Positions 12,911 to 20,882 of a stretch of 23,137 nucleotides of DNA are shown here, in pieces. The notes beneath the pieces are model-generated. The model was not told where the DNA came from, did not search any database, and worked only from the letters and a program-made list of their open reading frames with translations. Each line of letters starts with the position of its first letter. Position 1 is the stretch's first letter. This stretch comes from Candidatus Methanoplasma sp. (GTDB taxonomy: Archaea; Thermoplasmatota; Thermoplasmata; Methanomassiliicoccales; Methanomethylophilaceae): assembly GCA_031283015.1 (NCBI GenBank), contig JAITCQ010000022.1:1-23137 (forward strand), written 5' to 3'. The position numbers and the translations under genes are program-made.

Positions 12911-14869
12911 TCAAACAGAGTCTGAACTTTTGAGTTTATTACATAAGCTATTACAAAGATTTTGTAGTTCTTTTACCCTTTGGTCTTCTTTTCCATATAT
13001 TTTCAACATCCCACTGAGACTTTTCTCATACATCTCTAGCGCTTTCTGAAGGTCGCCCATCGAATCATGGATGCCGCCGATGTTGTTGTACGACGTCGCC
13101 GTGGCCGGATTATCCTCGCCGAACAGCTTTATCTTAAAATGTAGGGCATCCGTTTCATGGGTCAGTCTTTTACTATAACTATGTAATTCACCAAACCCGC
13201 GGGCAGTCATCAAAGTCAGTTGTAATTTCTGTTTTTCATCATTCGGGAGCTTTAGGCATGATTCTCCCATCGATAACAAAGAGAATGATCTTTCCCGTTC
13301 TCTGGGATTTAATTTTTGGATGAACTTGAAGACGTTTTCCACCATTACCGCGCACTTTTCTGCATCTGGCTTTGTGGTGTCCTCAACCACATAGGATATC
13401 AATGTGTGCATCGTAAGCAATTTTTTACCATCTTCTAAGTCTGTTCTTCTGATCCATCCTCTCTTTATCAGTTTAGAGATCAGACCGTTGTAACGATCGC
13501 GCGTTTCGGAATCATCTTTCGATTCCAACATTTCGATAAAAAGATGCGCGTCGGTTGGAAACTGCATCACAGAAAGGTTCATCAATACATACTTCTCATC
13601 TTCTGTCAGCGTGGACATCTCGAACAACCCCTCTATGTGTTTGTAAATCTTATCGTATCTCCGCTTGCCGTCTTTTGTTATATCCACCTCCCCCGCAATT
13701 TCTTTGATGGAATGTTTCTTCAGATTATTCAACACGTCTTTTGGAGTCAGCAATATATCTTCTCGAAGAAGATTAGCGACTAGGACTATGGTCATTGTAT
13801 GGCCATCGATCTCTTTCAGGATTTCCCAGATAATTGATTCGTCTTTCAAAACCTTCGATTTGCTGCTGTCTCCTCTGCTATCTTCTCCTAAATATTCCTT
13901 TCTGAACAGCCCCATCTGCTCCGCGTCAGCCAACTCATGAATCTCAACTGACCTCAGACCTTTGATTATGTTCCGTGATACGAATATCGTTTTCAATGGA
14001 TCACAAATAAGATTTTGCATGTGGAGGTCGTTCTCTGTATTGAAGTTATCCACAATGATCAGCGAGGGGTTTCTTTTCAAGAACATCAGAATTGAATTGT
14101 ACTTTGCATCGTCATTGTCGTCACTATTCACAATACCGGCAAATATTTCTGTGTTGACGAATGAGGATTTTAGGCTTTCTCCATCGTAGTATATCAGTAC
14201 CTTATTGTGATAGATCTGGGACTCCGTGTGAGTGCCGGACGACTTGTCAGTTCCTTCGACATTGTCTTCTCTGGGATTTGCATATCTGAGACATATCTCA
14301 GTTTTACCTATCCCCCCAATGCCGTGGACTACTGCCGAGCCTTCTTCTTTCAATGCTTTTGCTATATCCTCGATTTCTTTTGCTCTGCCTGTGAACCCCG
14401 TTTTGGGACGCGGGATGTTATTTATTGCCTCAATCCTAGCCCTTGCGGATGTCTGCTCTACTTCCTTGAGGATTTTTTTAACATCCGCTCTGATGTCGGC
14501 AATCTCCTTCGCGGTGCTTATTATTACATCGGGCCCTATTATTTCTTTAATTTTGTCATTTTTCAAAATACATTCAACAAATCTCAATAAAGAACTATTA
14601 AGTTCCTCTTTTTCATCCTCTGTGAATTCATTAGGACAGATTTTAGAAAGAGGGTCTTGGTTCGATAAAATGATCGCTATGTTTCTTTTTTTGTTCTCTT
14701 TATCGGTAAAATAGCGTTCCAGTCGAGAGTCCAGATGAGGTACGCAGGCTAGATTGTTATTGTAGCATTTCTCTAATTCCTTTTTTATAGTGGATTCCAA
14801 AAAATGGTCATTCACCTTTTCGCAAACTTCTCCCACGATGAATCCAAGCAACCCCTCTATAAGAACCAT
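12911..14869 (-). CDS. STAND (NB-ARC-like) NTPase with C-terminal TPR
   Basis: A 652-residue protein. Residues 1-140 are a helical, lysine/glutamate-rich N-terminal domain of unknown type that begins with a hydrophobic stretch. FTGRAKEIEDIAKAL (159-173) opens the NTPase; Walker A is GIGGIGKT (183-190), Walker B LIIVDNF (270-276), and the TIFVSRN stretch near 294-300 is in the arginine/sensor position. A winged-helix-like region follows. The C-terminus carries kinesin-light-chain-type tetratricopeptide repeats (ATATSYNNIGGIHDSMGDL, then KALEMYEKSLSGM). Such sensors act in prokaryotic antiphage immunity or signalling. ATG 14869 is chosen because a TATA box lies just upstream; a start at 14929 would span it. 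The gene is visibly more AT-rich than its neighbours, which suggests transfer. Confidence 0.88.
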   Translation of the reverse strand: MVLIEGLLGFIVGEVCEKVNDHFLESTIKKELEKCYNNNLACVPHLDSRLERYFTDKENKKRNIAIILSNQDPLSKICPNEFTEDEKEELNSSLLRFVECILKNDKIKEIIGPDVIISTAKEIADIRADVKKILKEVEQTSARARIEAINNIPRPKTGFTGRAKEIEDIAKALKEEGSAVVHGIGGIGKTEICLRYANPREDNVEGTDKSSGTHTESQIYHNKVLIYYDGESLKSSFVNTEIFAGIVNSDDNDDAKYNSILMFLKRNPSLIIVDNFNTENDLHMQNLICDPLKTIFVSRNIIKGLRSVEIHELADAEQMGLFRKEYLGEDSRGDSSKSKVLKDESIIWEILKEIDGHTMTIVLVANLLREDILLTPKDVLNNLKKHSIKEIAGEVDITKDGKRRYDKIYKHIEGLFEMSTLTEDEKYVLMNLSVMQFPTDAHLFIEMLESKDDSETRDRYNGLISKLIKRGWIRRTDLEDGKKLLTMHTLISYVVEDTTKPDAEKCAVMVENVFKFIQKLNPRERERSFSLLSMGESCLKLPNDEKQKLQLTLMTARGFGELHSYSKRLTHETDALHFKIKLFGEDNPATATSYNNIGGIHDSMGDLQKALEMYEKSLSGMLKIYGKEDQRVKELQNLCNSLCNKLKSSDSV

Positions 14870-15007
14870 AATCCCACTTCTTTTTGTATATAGTATAATA
14901 TGCAAATCTATAGAAATATTATTCGCCACAAGGCATCCAGATTAAGGGGTCGTGTACACTGAATCCGTCATAAAACGGTTGTTTGATGCATGACGGTTGC
15001 GGGTCGA

Positions 15008-16870
15008 TCATACAAATTGAAGATCTTCCAATCTGATGTATCTGCCGCCTAACATCCTTGAGAGGTTCAGCGCGTGGTTCACCCTTCCGGGGACGAGACT
15101 TGAGTCCACGACTATCCATTCCGTGTTGGGTATCTTCATCACGGCGGTCACTTTCCTGAGTTCCAGGGTCGCGTCCTTCCCCCTTATGACGGGGTACGTG
15201 GCCTCGCCGTCGGTTATCAGAATCACGCAGCATCTTTCTTCGGGGTTCTTGCGGACATAGTTGATCATATATCCCCGTATGAGCAGCAGAGCCGGACCGA
15301 GAGGGGTCCCGTCGCCGGTCATCGTGTTCTCCAGGATATCGCATATCCCTTCGATCGAACGGGTGAACGGAACGGATATCCTCACCTCTCCCGTTCTGAA
15401 GGTGAGGAGCGCCACTTTATCCCTTTGTATGTAGTTGTCCATTAACATTGCTTTGACACCGTTCTTTATGTCCTGCATCATGCCGCTCTTCACCAGAGAG
15501 CCGCTGACGTCGACCGCGAAAAGGAACGAGCACGAGTCCCTCCTGATGCGTATCTTCTCCCGTATGTCCTGCTGCTCTATGTTGATGCTCAGGTCCTTCT
15601 TTTCACGAATCCTTTGGTACGGGGCGGCTGCTCGGACGGTGGCGTCGAAGGCTGGGTCTGTTGATCTTCCCTCCGGCATCTTGAATCCGCGGTGCCTTCC
15701 TGCCCGCTTTTTAACCGTTATGTTCTTTCTCTTTCCGGTCTTTCCGGCTATCTTATGCAGCCGCACAGCTTCGATGCTGTCCATATCTTCCAGCTTTTCC
15801 TTGACGGAACTTATTATCTCCGCCACGGTGCCGAGGTCCTCTCCGGTCCCCGAGCCTCCGGAGAGTTCGTCCTGAGTATGTTCGGGATGCTCGGCGGCGC
15901 CTTCATCGGTCTCCCGTTCCTCGGCGCCGACGGAGATCGTCGTCTCGCGCTCCCTTCCCTCCGGCGGGGATTCGTCCCTCTGAGGCTGGAATACGTTCCG
16001 TTCCTTTGCCGCATCCTTCCTTCTGTGAAGGAGACATAGTATCGCGGCGGCCTTGATGTCGGCATCCGAGACCGCCGTACGTCCGTCAAGGGCTGCCAGG
16101 ACCTTCGACGTTCTCGCCGTGGATATATCCGCGCGATGACCTTTGACATTCAGGTCCAAGCATACCCTAGATATCTTTTCGATGTCGGACCTTGTTATTT
16201 CTACGTCTTTCAGTATATTCCTTGCGTTATCGACAGTAAGCAGCACCGCCGAGTCCTCTTTCGAATATCTTTCGGCGAACCCTTCGGGATCCGCCTCGAA
16301 TTCTAGGTTGGACGTTATTATCTCGATCCTGTCGCCTATATCGTCGGCTGAATAGGATTGTACGCATATGTCGAACCTGTCCGCTATATCGTCTGGCAGC
16401 ATCTGTTCGGCCGGGTCCATTGTGGCTATGACCGTTGTTCGGAGTTCATATTCTGCGGATATCCCTTCCCTTTCGACGATCACCTTGCCAGATTCCGCGC
16501 ATTCTAAAATAGAACTCAGGGTCTTCGGGTCGAACAGGTTGATGTTGTCGATGTACAGGATATTGCCGTCCGCCCTCTGCAGTATCCCCCCTTTTACGGC
16601 GGTCTTCCCAAATCTTATGGCATCTTCTATGTCAAGCCCTCCGAACAACTGTTCGTCGGTGACGTTCTGCGGTATATTCACTATGCTCTTGCCTGGAAGC
16701 GTCCCTATGAATGATCGGACCATAACGCTCTTCGCGGTGCCCGTCGGACCCTTTATCAGTACGCCAAGGATATCATCATCCGCTACGGCGCACATGAGCG
16801 CTTTCTTCACATCCTCCATGCCCTTTATCGCGGAGAAGGGAAAGCGGCGGCTCAAAGGTCCTGAAGGCAT
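15008..16870 (-). CDS. chlD: Chelatase D subunit (AAA+ plus VWA, ChlD/BchD-like)
   Basis: A 620-residue two-domain protein. An N-terminal AAA+ module carries Walker A GPTGTAKS (41-48) and a Walker B ILYIDNINLF (104-113) in which the catalytic Glu is replaced by Asn, as expected of a non-hydrolysing D subunit. An acidic, low-complexity linker (about 285-370) joins it to a C-terminal von Willebrand A domain with MIDAS motif DVSGS near residue 452 and the later TGDGTPLG and ITDGEA motifs. D and I subunits form the ATP-driven motor that helps a large H subunit (ChlH or CobN) insert Mg or Co into a tetrapyrrole. In a methanogen-like archaeon cobalt for cobamides is likelier. It overlaps chlI by 19 bases. 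No CobN is in the window. Confidence 0.88.
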   Translation of the reverse strand: MPSGPLSRRFPFSAIKGMEDVKKALMCAVADDDILGVLIKGPTGTAKSVMVRSFIGTLPGKSIVNIPQNVTDEQLFGGLDIEDAIRFGKTAVKGGILQRADGNILYIDNINLFDPKTLSSILECAESGKVIVEREGISAEYELRTTVIATMDPAEQMLPDDIADRFDICVQSYSADDIGDRIEIITSNLEFEADPEGFAERYSKEDSAVLLTVDNARNILKDVEITRSDIEKISRVCLDLNVKGHRADISTARTSKVLAALDGRTAVSDADIKAAAILCLLHRRKDAAKERNVFQPQRDESPPEGRERETTISVGAEERETDEGAAEHPEHTQDELSGGSGTGEDLGTVAEIISSVKEKLEDMDSIEAVRLHKIAGKTGKRKNITVKKRAGRHRGFKMPEGRSTDPAFDATVRAAAPYQRIREKKDLSINIEQQDIREKIRIRRDSCSFLFAVDVSGSLVKSGMMQDIKNGVKAMLMDNYIQRDKVALLTFRTGEVRISVPFTRSIEGICDILENTMTGDGTPLGPALLLIRGYMINYVRKNPEERCCVILITDGEATYPVIRGKDATLELRKVTAVMKIPNTEWIVVDSSLVPGRVNHALNLSRMLGGRYIRLEDLQFV

Positions 16871-17886
16871 ATCCTTAGTTCTCCGGCATCGAATTTGGAT
16901 TCCTCGAACGGTTTTCTTTTCATGCGGTGGGTCAGAACCAGCGGCGCGACCGCCGCTATGTCCTCCTTGTCCGCCCGCGCCCTGCCGTCCAGGGCCGCGT
17001 TCACTCTTGCGGCCCTCACCATTGTTATATCCGCTCTGTGGCCTTCCATCTCAAAATACAAAGCGACGTGCGACGCCATGGCCGCGAGTTCCTTGTCCGC
17101 CGCGGCGCCGGACAGGATCTTCCTGGCGCTCAGGACGTTGTCCTTCAGACGCTGGGTCTCTTCCGCATATGCTTCCGTGAACCCTTCCGGGTCCGCATCG
17201 AACGCAAGCCGTCTGGCAACTATCTCCGTTCTTATCGATAGGTCCTTCTCCCCTCGTATCTCGACGCACAGCCCGAACCTGTCAAGCAGCTGCGGCCTGA
17301 TATCTCCTTCTTCCGGGTTCATCGACCCCACGAGGATGAACTTCGACGGGTGTTCGAAGGATATCCCCTCTCTTTCGACGTAGTTGACGCCCATCGCCGC
17401 CGCGTCGAGAAGGAGGTCTACCATATGATCTTCCAAAAGGTTCACCTCGTCAACGTAGAGAAGGTTACCGTTCGCCTGTGCCAGCACGCCGGGTTCGAAT
17501 TTCTTTTTTCCCGTCTGCAGCACGTGTTCGATGTCCAGCGTCCCTGCGATCCGATCCTCCGTTGCGCTGAGCGGCAGCTCGACCACGCGCATGGGGGACC
17601 TCTCGGACTCAAATTTCGATCCGGATGCTGCAGCCTCGGCGCATGCCGGACAGAGTCCCTTGCCGGGTCTCGGATCGCAGCGGTATATGCACCCCTTGAC
17701 ATGCTCGACCTCCGGAAGGATCTGGGCGAGGGACCTTACCGCAGTTGATTTCGCGGTGCCTTTCTCCCCTTTGATCAGGACCCCTCCGACGCCGGGATCT
17801 ACCACATTCAAAAGCAAAGCGGTCTTCATCTGCCCCTGGCCTGCGATGGCGGCGAACGGGAACAGCAGCTGTTTTTCTTTGGACAT
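16852..17886 (-). CDS. chlI: Chelatase I subunit (ChlI/BchI-like AAA+ ATPase)
   Basis: The ATPase motor of a tetrapyrrole metal chelatase. FPFAAIAGQGQMKTALLLN opens the AAA+ domain, with Walker A GEKGTAKS (40-47) and an intact Walker B LLYVDEVNLL (142-151). A four-cysteine insert (C66, C70, C79, C82 in GCIYRCDP...LCPAC) is typical of cobaltochelatase-like ChlI proteins and may bind metal. GSMNPEEGDIRPQLLDRFGL is the sensor/arginine-finger region, and HRADITMVRAARVNAALDGR the C-terminal lid. I prefer ATG 17886, where the homologous region begins, but in-frame ATGs at 17898 and 17904 are equally near the TATA-like ATTTAATC. It is the first gene of a chlI-chlD operon. Confidence 0.92.
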   Translation of the reverse strand: MSKEKQLLFPFAAIAGQGQMKTALLLNVVDPGVGGVLIKGEKGTAKSTAVRSLAQILPEVEHVKGCIYRCDPRPGKGLCPACAEAAASGSKFESERSPMRVVELPLSATEDRIAGTLDIEHVLQTGKKKFEPGVLAQANGNLLYVDEVNLLEDHMVDLLLDAAAMGVNYVEREGISFEHPSKFILVGSMNPEEGDIRPQLLDRFGLCVEIRGEKDLSIRTEIVARRLAFDADPEGFTEAYAEETQRLKDNVLSARKILSGAAADKELAAMASHVALYFEMEGHRADITMVRAARVNAALDGRARADKEDIAAVAPLVLTHRMKRKPFEESKFDAGELRICLQDL

Positions 17887-18007
17887 CAGAGACCGCATAT
17901 GCATTCTAATGATTAAATTAGTTCTCGGCGTACTTTCGGGCATTTTCGGACACCCCCCGAAACTGTTTAAGTATCAAAACGGCAGGTAATATATTTCGGA
18001 GGATACC

Positions 18008-18433
18008 GTGATAATAACAGACCGAGAACACGACGGCTGCATGACCGCCGGCTTTCCGAGATACGGAGCGGCGGAAGCCGACTACTACGAGTTCATAGGC
18101 ATCAGATGGTGCGAGGAGTGCAGGCGGGAGACCTGCACATGCCCGAGATACATAAGATCGCAGAGAGGAACGGTGCTGTGGATGCACGAGGACCTGGGAG
18201 CAATGATGATATCCGTCGACGATGATGTTCAGCCTCACGAGATGATCGGACGCTGCTATCACGAAATAGATCCGGACAGCGGCGTGGATCACGTGTACCA
18301 GCTTATCGATTACATGACCGGCCCGAGACACGGCTGCGTCTTCCAGGTGAAGAGGGTGGGCGACCGCTACACTCTGCCGGACGAGAACGGACACATGAGA
18401 CGCACCGGTTGGAAACCCAGGATAAGGAATTGA
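18008..18433 (+). CDS. Cysteine-rich (zinc-knuckle-like) orphan protein
   Basis: A 141-residue protein starting with GTG and preceded by GGAGGAT, a strong ribosome site. A TATA-like TAATATATTT lies upstream. Residues 34-47 (WCEECRRETCTCPR) supply four closely spaced cysteines (C35, C38, C43, C45), which could bind zinc. The rest is hydrophilic and probably cytosolic (for example VLWMHEDLGAMMISVDDDVQ and CYHEIDPDSGVDHVYQLIDY), with no membrane segment. I do not recognise the family. It is divergent from chlI and precedes the mini winged-helix gene on the same strand. Confidence 0.75.
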   Translation: MIITDREHDGCMTAGFPRYGAAEADYYEFIGIRWCEECRRETCTCPRYIRSQRGTVLWMHEDLGAMMISVDDDVQPHEMIGRCYHEIDPDSGVDHVYQLIDYMTGPRHGCVFQVKRVGDRYTLPDENGHMRRTGWKPRIRN

Positions 18434-18441
18434 TTAATAGA

Positions 18442-18458
18442 TTGGATGTATATACCAT
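18442..18458. promoter_or_regulatory. Degenerate copy of the TTGGAT-N5-ATCCAA operator
   Basis: TTGGAT-GTATA-TACCAT lies just before the ATG of the mini winged-helix gene (18462) and just after a TATA-like TTGATTAATAG. The left half-site is perfect, and only CCA matches in the right half. Layout equals the four good copies. Confidence 0.4.
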
Positions 18459-18461
18459 ATC

Positions 18462-18644
18462 ATGGCAGTCAAAGACGATGTCCTTAACGCGATGAAAAAG
18501 AACGGAAAGCCCATGAGCGCCGGAGAAGTGGAGAAGGCGCTCAAGATCGACAGGAAAGAGGTCGACAAAGCGTTCAAAGACCTGAAGGACGAGGGAGCGA
18601 TCATCTCCCCGGTACGCTGCAAATGGGAACCGGCCAAGAAGTGA
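18462..18644 (+). CDS. 60-residue winged-helix-like DNA-binding protein
   Basis: A tiny basic protein with three predicted helices and a C-terminal wing: VLNAMKKNGKPMSAGEVEKALK (helix-turn-helix), KEVDKAFKDLKDEGAII (recognition helix) and SPVRCKWEPAKK. Such mini winged-helix proteins are frequent in Thermoplasmata-type archaea and may be transcription factors or chromatin-associated. A TATA box and a degenerate copy of the local palindrome precede the ATG, which suggests self-regulation. It converges with the truncated substrate-binding gene, with a 29-bp palindrome between them. It is the nearest candidate regulator for the palindromes, but that link is inference. Confidence 0.75.
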   Translation: MAVKDDVLNAMKKNGKPMSAGEVEKALKIDRKEVDKAFKDLKDEGAIISPVRCKWEPAKK

Positions 18645-18694
18645 TCCCGTTTCCTTCTGCGACGTCTTAACCTCTTTCTATCGGAGGAGCAAAT

Positions 18695-18723
18695 TTCCAA
18701 AGTGCAAACTTTGCACTTTGGAA
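18695..18723. repeat. 29-bp perfect palindrome between convergent ends
   Basis: TTCCAAAGTGCAAA-C-TTTGCACTTTGGAA has 14-bp arms around one central base, with no mismatch. It lies between the stop of the mini winged-helix gene and the end of the truncated substrate-binding gene. It may be a two-way terminator, though no T-run follows, or a rearrangement scar at the point where the latter gene lost its 3' part. Confidence 0.8.
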
Positions 18724-18740
18724 GAACGCTTCGTGTTAGT

Positions 18741-18995
18741 TCACACTGTATGGGTTGTTATCCTGGGTGACCCCGGCAAGCTTAGAATATCCGCGAGCCC
18801 GCAGATGACCTCCGTGACCGTAGCAGATGTGGACGCTATCCTATCCGAAGACTCTACCTTGACCTTCCTTCCAAGTCCGTCTATGATGTCTCCGTCGCTG
18901 TCATCCGACATAGCTGAGAATGCTACCGCCGCACCGGCAACGACGATGACAAGTACCGCCACGACAGCGATTATTTTTATCTGACTCTTTTCCAT
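18741..18995 (-). pseudogene. Truncated ABC substrate-binding protein (Fe3+/cobalamin type)
   Basis: An 84-residue frame with an N-terminal anchor (IKIIAVVAVLVIVVAGAAVAF) and the opening strand of a BtuF/FepB-like binding protein: DGLGRKVKVESSDRIASTSATVTEVICGL resembles the family's GREV-V...RI-S-SP-ATEI--LG start. After CGL the similarity stops, and the frame ends 18 residues later. Family members are usually 300-400 residues, so about three quarters are missing. The start at 18995 is chosen since GTGAT is upstream and the palindromic operator at 19004-19020 precedes it. No matching permease or ATPase is adjacent. It could still encode a short membrane peptide. Confidence 0.65.
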
Positions 18996-19003
18996 TATAT
19001 CAC

Positions 19004-19020
19004 TTGGATGTATAATCCAA
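19004..19020. promoter_or_regulatory. Operator copy A, TTGGAT-N5-ATCCAA
   Basis: A perfect 6+6 palindrome between the TATA box (GATATATTAAG, minus strand, 19022-19032) and the ATG at 18995 of the truncated binding-protein gene. Confidence 0.7.
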
Positions 19021-19080
19021 CTTAATATATCTTTCATTGTATATGTACTGATTCTTTGTCATCCGCGCGACCGCTCTTTT

Positions 19081-19677
19081 TCAATGGCCCGCCGCGCCGC
19101 ACCTTTGGTACTCACAGCCGCAGGTCTTTGCGGTTCCCGTTATTTTTGTGGTGCGGAGGTTCTCCTCGACGTCCTCGAGAGTGAACGTCTTGCACAATAC
19201 GTACGCCGCATCGTTGTACTTATCCTCGGTGGCTATCGTCCCGCCTATGAGCAGATACGAACTCAGGTTATGTTCGAACGCCCCGAAGTATGTTCCCAGA
19301 ACGCAGAACTGCGTCACCATACCCGTAAGGAGTATACTATCGCAGCCGCATTCCCTAACGGCCTCGGCCAGCTTGGTATCTTTGAACGAGTTCATATGCT
19401 CCTTGTGAACAAGTATGTCCCTCGGATCCGATATTATGCCGTGAAGATACTCATCCCCGTCGTCCTTGTTGTAAACGGCGCAGTGGCACGGCCCGTCGTA
19501 GTAGATGAATATCACAGGTCTGCCGCTCTTGCGGAACATCGCCGCCGCTTTGTTGATCACCTCTATAGCATCCTTGCTTCCCTTTTCAGGTATCGATCCT
19601 CCGGTGAATTTCCTCTGTACGTCGACCACAACAAGAGCGATCTTTCTCTCTTTTTTCTCCGGTAATTCTGTCGCCAT
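19081..19677 (-). CDS. Isochorismatase-like cysteine hydrolase
   Basis: A 198-residue cytosolic hydrolase of the isochorismatase/nicotinamidase superfamily. The triad is visible: Asp19 in VVVDVQRKF, Lys92 in VHKEHMNSF and Cys125 in VTQFCVLGT. The family's cis-peptide region is GMVTQFC. Substrate is not evident; nicotinamide, a ureide or an isochorismate-like compound are possible. The C-terminus TCGCEYQRCGAAGH is unusual, with three cysteines and a final histidine that may bind metal. I chose ATG 19677 because the TATA box (19701-19710) and the operator (19679-19695) fall just upstream, making the transcript nearly leaderless; an ATG at 19695 lies inside the operator. It is divergent from the ABC ATPase at 19830. 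Confidence 0.85.
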   Translation of the reverse strand: MATELPEKKERKIALVVVDVQRKFTGGSIPEKGSKDAIEVINKAAAMFRKSGRPVIFIYYDGPCHCAVYNKDDGDEYLHGIISDPRDILVHKEHMNSFKDTKLAEAVRECGCDSILLTGMVTQFCVLGTYFGAFEHNLSSYLLIGGTIATEDKYNDAAYVLCKTFTLEDVEENLRTTKITGTAKTCGCEYQRCGAAGH

Positions 19678-19678
19678 A

Positions 19679-19695
19679 TTGGATGATACATCCAT
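19679..19695. promoter_or_regulatory. Operator copy B, TTGGAT-N5-ATCCAT
   Basis: This palindrome has one mismatch to the consensus. It touches the start codon of the cysteine hydrolase and sits just downstream of its TATA box (minus-strand TAATATTAACTA). Confidence 0.65.
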
Positions 19696-19784
19696 ATTAG
19701 TTAATATTATTACCGATTGGTTCGGAGGCGTCCCTTCACTGAACCGCCTTTTTCCCATGCCTGTCCATAACTGTTATTAATCAG

Positions 19785-19801
19785 TTGGATAATACATCCA
19801 A
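19785..19801. promoter_or_regulatory. Operator copy C, TTGGAT-N5-ATCCAA
   Basis: A perfect palindrome 3 bases after the plus-strand TATA-like TTATTAAT (19774-19781) and 28 bases before the ATG of the ABC ATPase. It lies about 90 bp from copy B in the same divergent intergenic region. Confidence 0.7.
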
Positions 19802-19829
19802 TGTGTCACTCCCGAATACCGGCCCCCGC

Positions 19830-20735
19830 ATGGCAAAAGAATTCGAATATGTAATCGATGCGTAAGGGATAGTCGTAAGGTTCGGCGAGAAGACCGCCGT
19901 CGACAACGTCGACGTGAAGGTCAGGCCGGGTGAGATATATGGATTCTTCGGACCGAACGGCGCCGGAAAGACCACGATGATCCGCGTGCTCACGACGTTT
20001 CTACGCCCAGTGTCCGGAACTGTCTCGATCGGCGGTTTCGGGATACCCTCGGAGAACAAGGAAATAAGGAAAATGATCGGGTTCGTCCAGCAGATGATCA
20101 GCCTTGATAAGGACATCTCGGTGAGGGAGAACATCATATGCCACGGATACCTTCAGAAAGTTCCAAAGAAGGACATCCGGACGAGAATGGAGAGCATCTC
20201 CGCGGTGCTGGGTCTCACCCCTTTTTTAGACTACACGGTGATCAAGCTCTCCGGCGGCTGGAAGAGGAAAACCGCTATCGCATGCGCTCTTATGCACGAT
20301 CCAAAGGTCCTGTTCCTCGACGAGCCCACCGCCGGGCTGGACACGCAGTCCAGGCACATGCTGTGGGACATGATCCGCCAGCTCAACAGCGCCGGAACGA
20401 CCATCTTCCTCACGACCCACTATATCGAAGAGGCGGAGAATCTCTGCGACCGGGTTGCGATACTCAACAACGGAAAGATGGTGGCTCTGGGAAGCCCCAA
20501 GGAACTATGCGACGGGATAGGTCGATTTGCAGTCGAGTACGACGGCGGGGACCACTCCCGCAGATATAATTACTTCCCGGATTGGGATGAAGCGAAAAGG
20601 TTTGTCTCGGAATTCGGCGGCAATGACTCGGTCCTCCTGAGGAAGACCACTCTGGAGGACGTGAAGGAAAGGCTCAGGGAACTCTATCTGGAAGCCGAAG
20701 GCAAAATAGAAGAGATCGGAACGCTGAAAAGCTGA
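19830..20735 (+). pseudogene. ABC-2 exporter ATPase with in-frame TAA near its start
   Basis: The frame begins ATG at 19830 and reads MAKEFEYVIDA, then TAA (19863-19865), then continues in the same frame as GIVVRFGEKTAVDNVDVKV and a complete ATPase. Walker A is GPNGAGKT, the Q-loop lies in GFVQQM, the signature is LSGGW, Walker B is LFLDEPTAGLD and the H-loop LTTHY. It is paralogous to the ATPase at 21674-22537, where the TAA position corresponds to a lysine (VISLKG). AAA to TAA is one change, so a nonsense mutation is likely. A GTG at 19914 could give a protein lacking the first strand. TAA is not the pyrrolysine codon. No permease gene is adjacent, and the gene may be decaying. Confidence 0.8.
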
Positions 20736-20882
20736 CCGTCGGCCCTATCGGGACAAATGATCTGCCAGGAGCTTCTGCAGTTAGAGAGACAAAACGCAGG
20801 GACATCTCTATTCGATCGGAAAAAGTAAAATCAGGGGATTTCTCCCCCTTATTCGAAAACAAGTTTTTGACTCACCGTATCC

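Noticed and set aside
16368..17180. A 270-codon plus-strand frame
   Set aside because: It is antisense to chlD and chlI, whose Walker motifs are unmistakable.
19863..19865. Possible recoding of the in-frame stop as pyrrolysine
   Set aside because: Pyrrolysine uses TAG. This codon is TAA, so a nonsense change is more likely.
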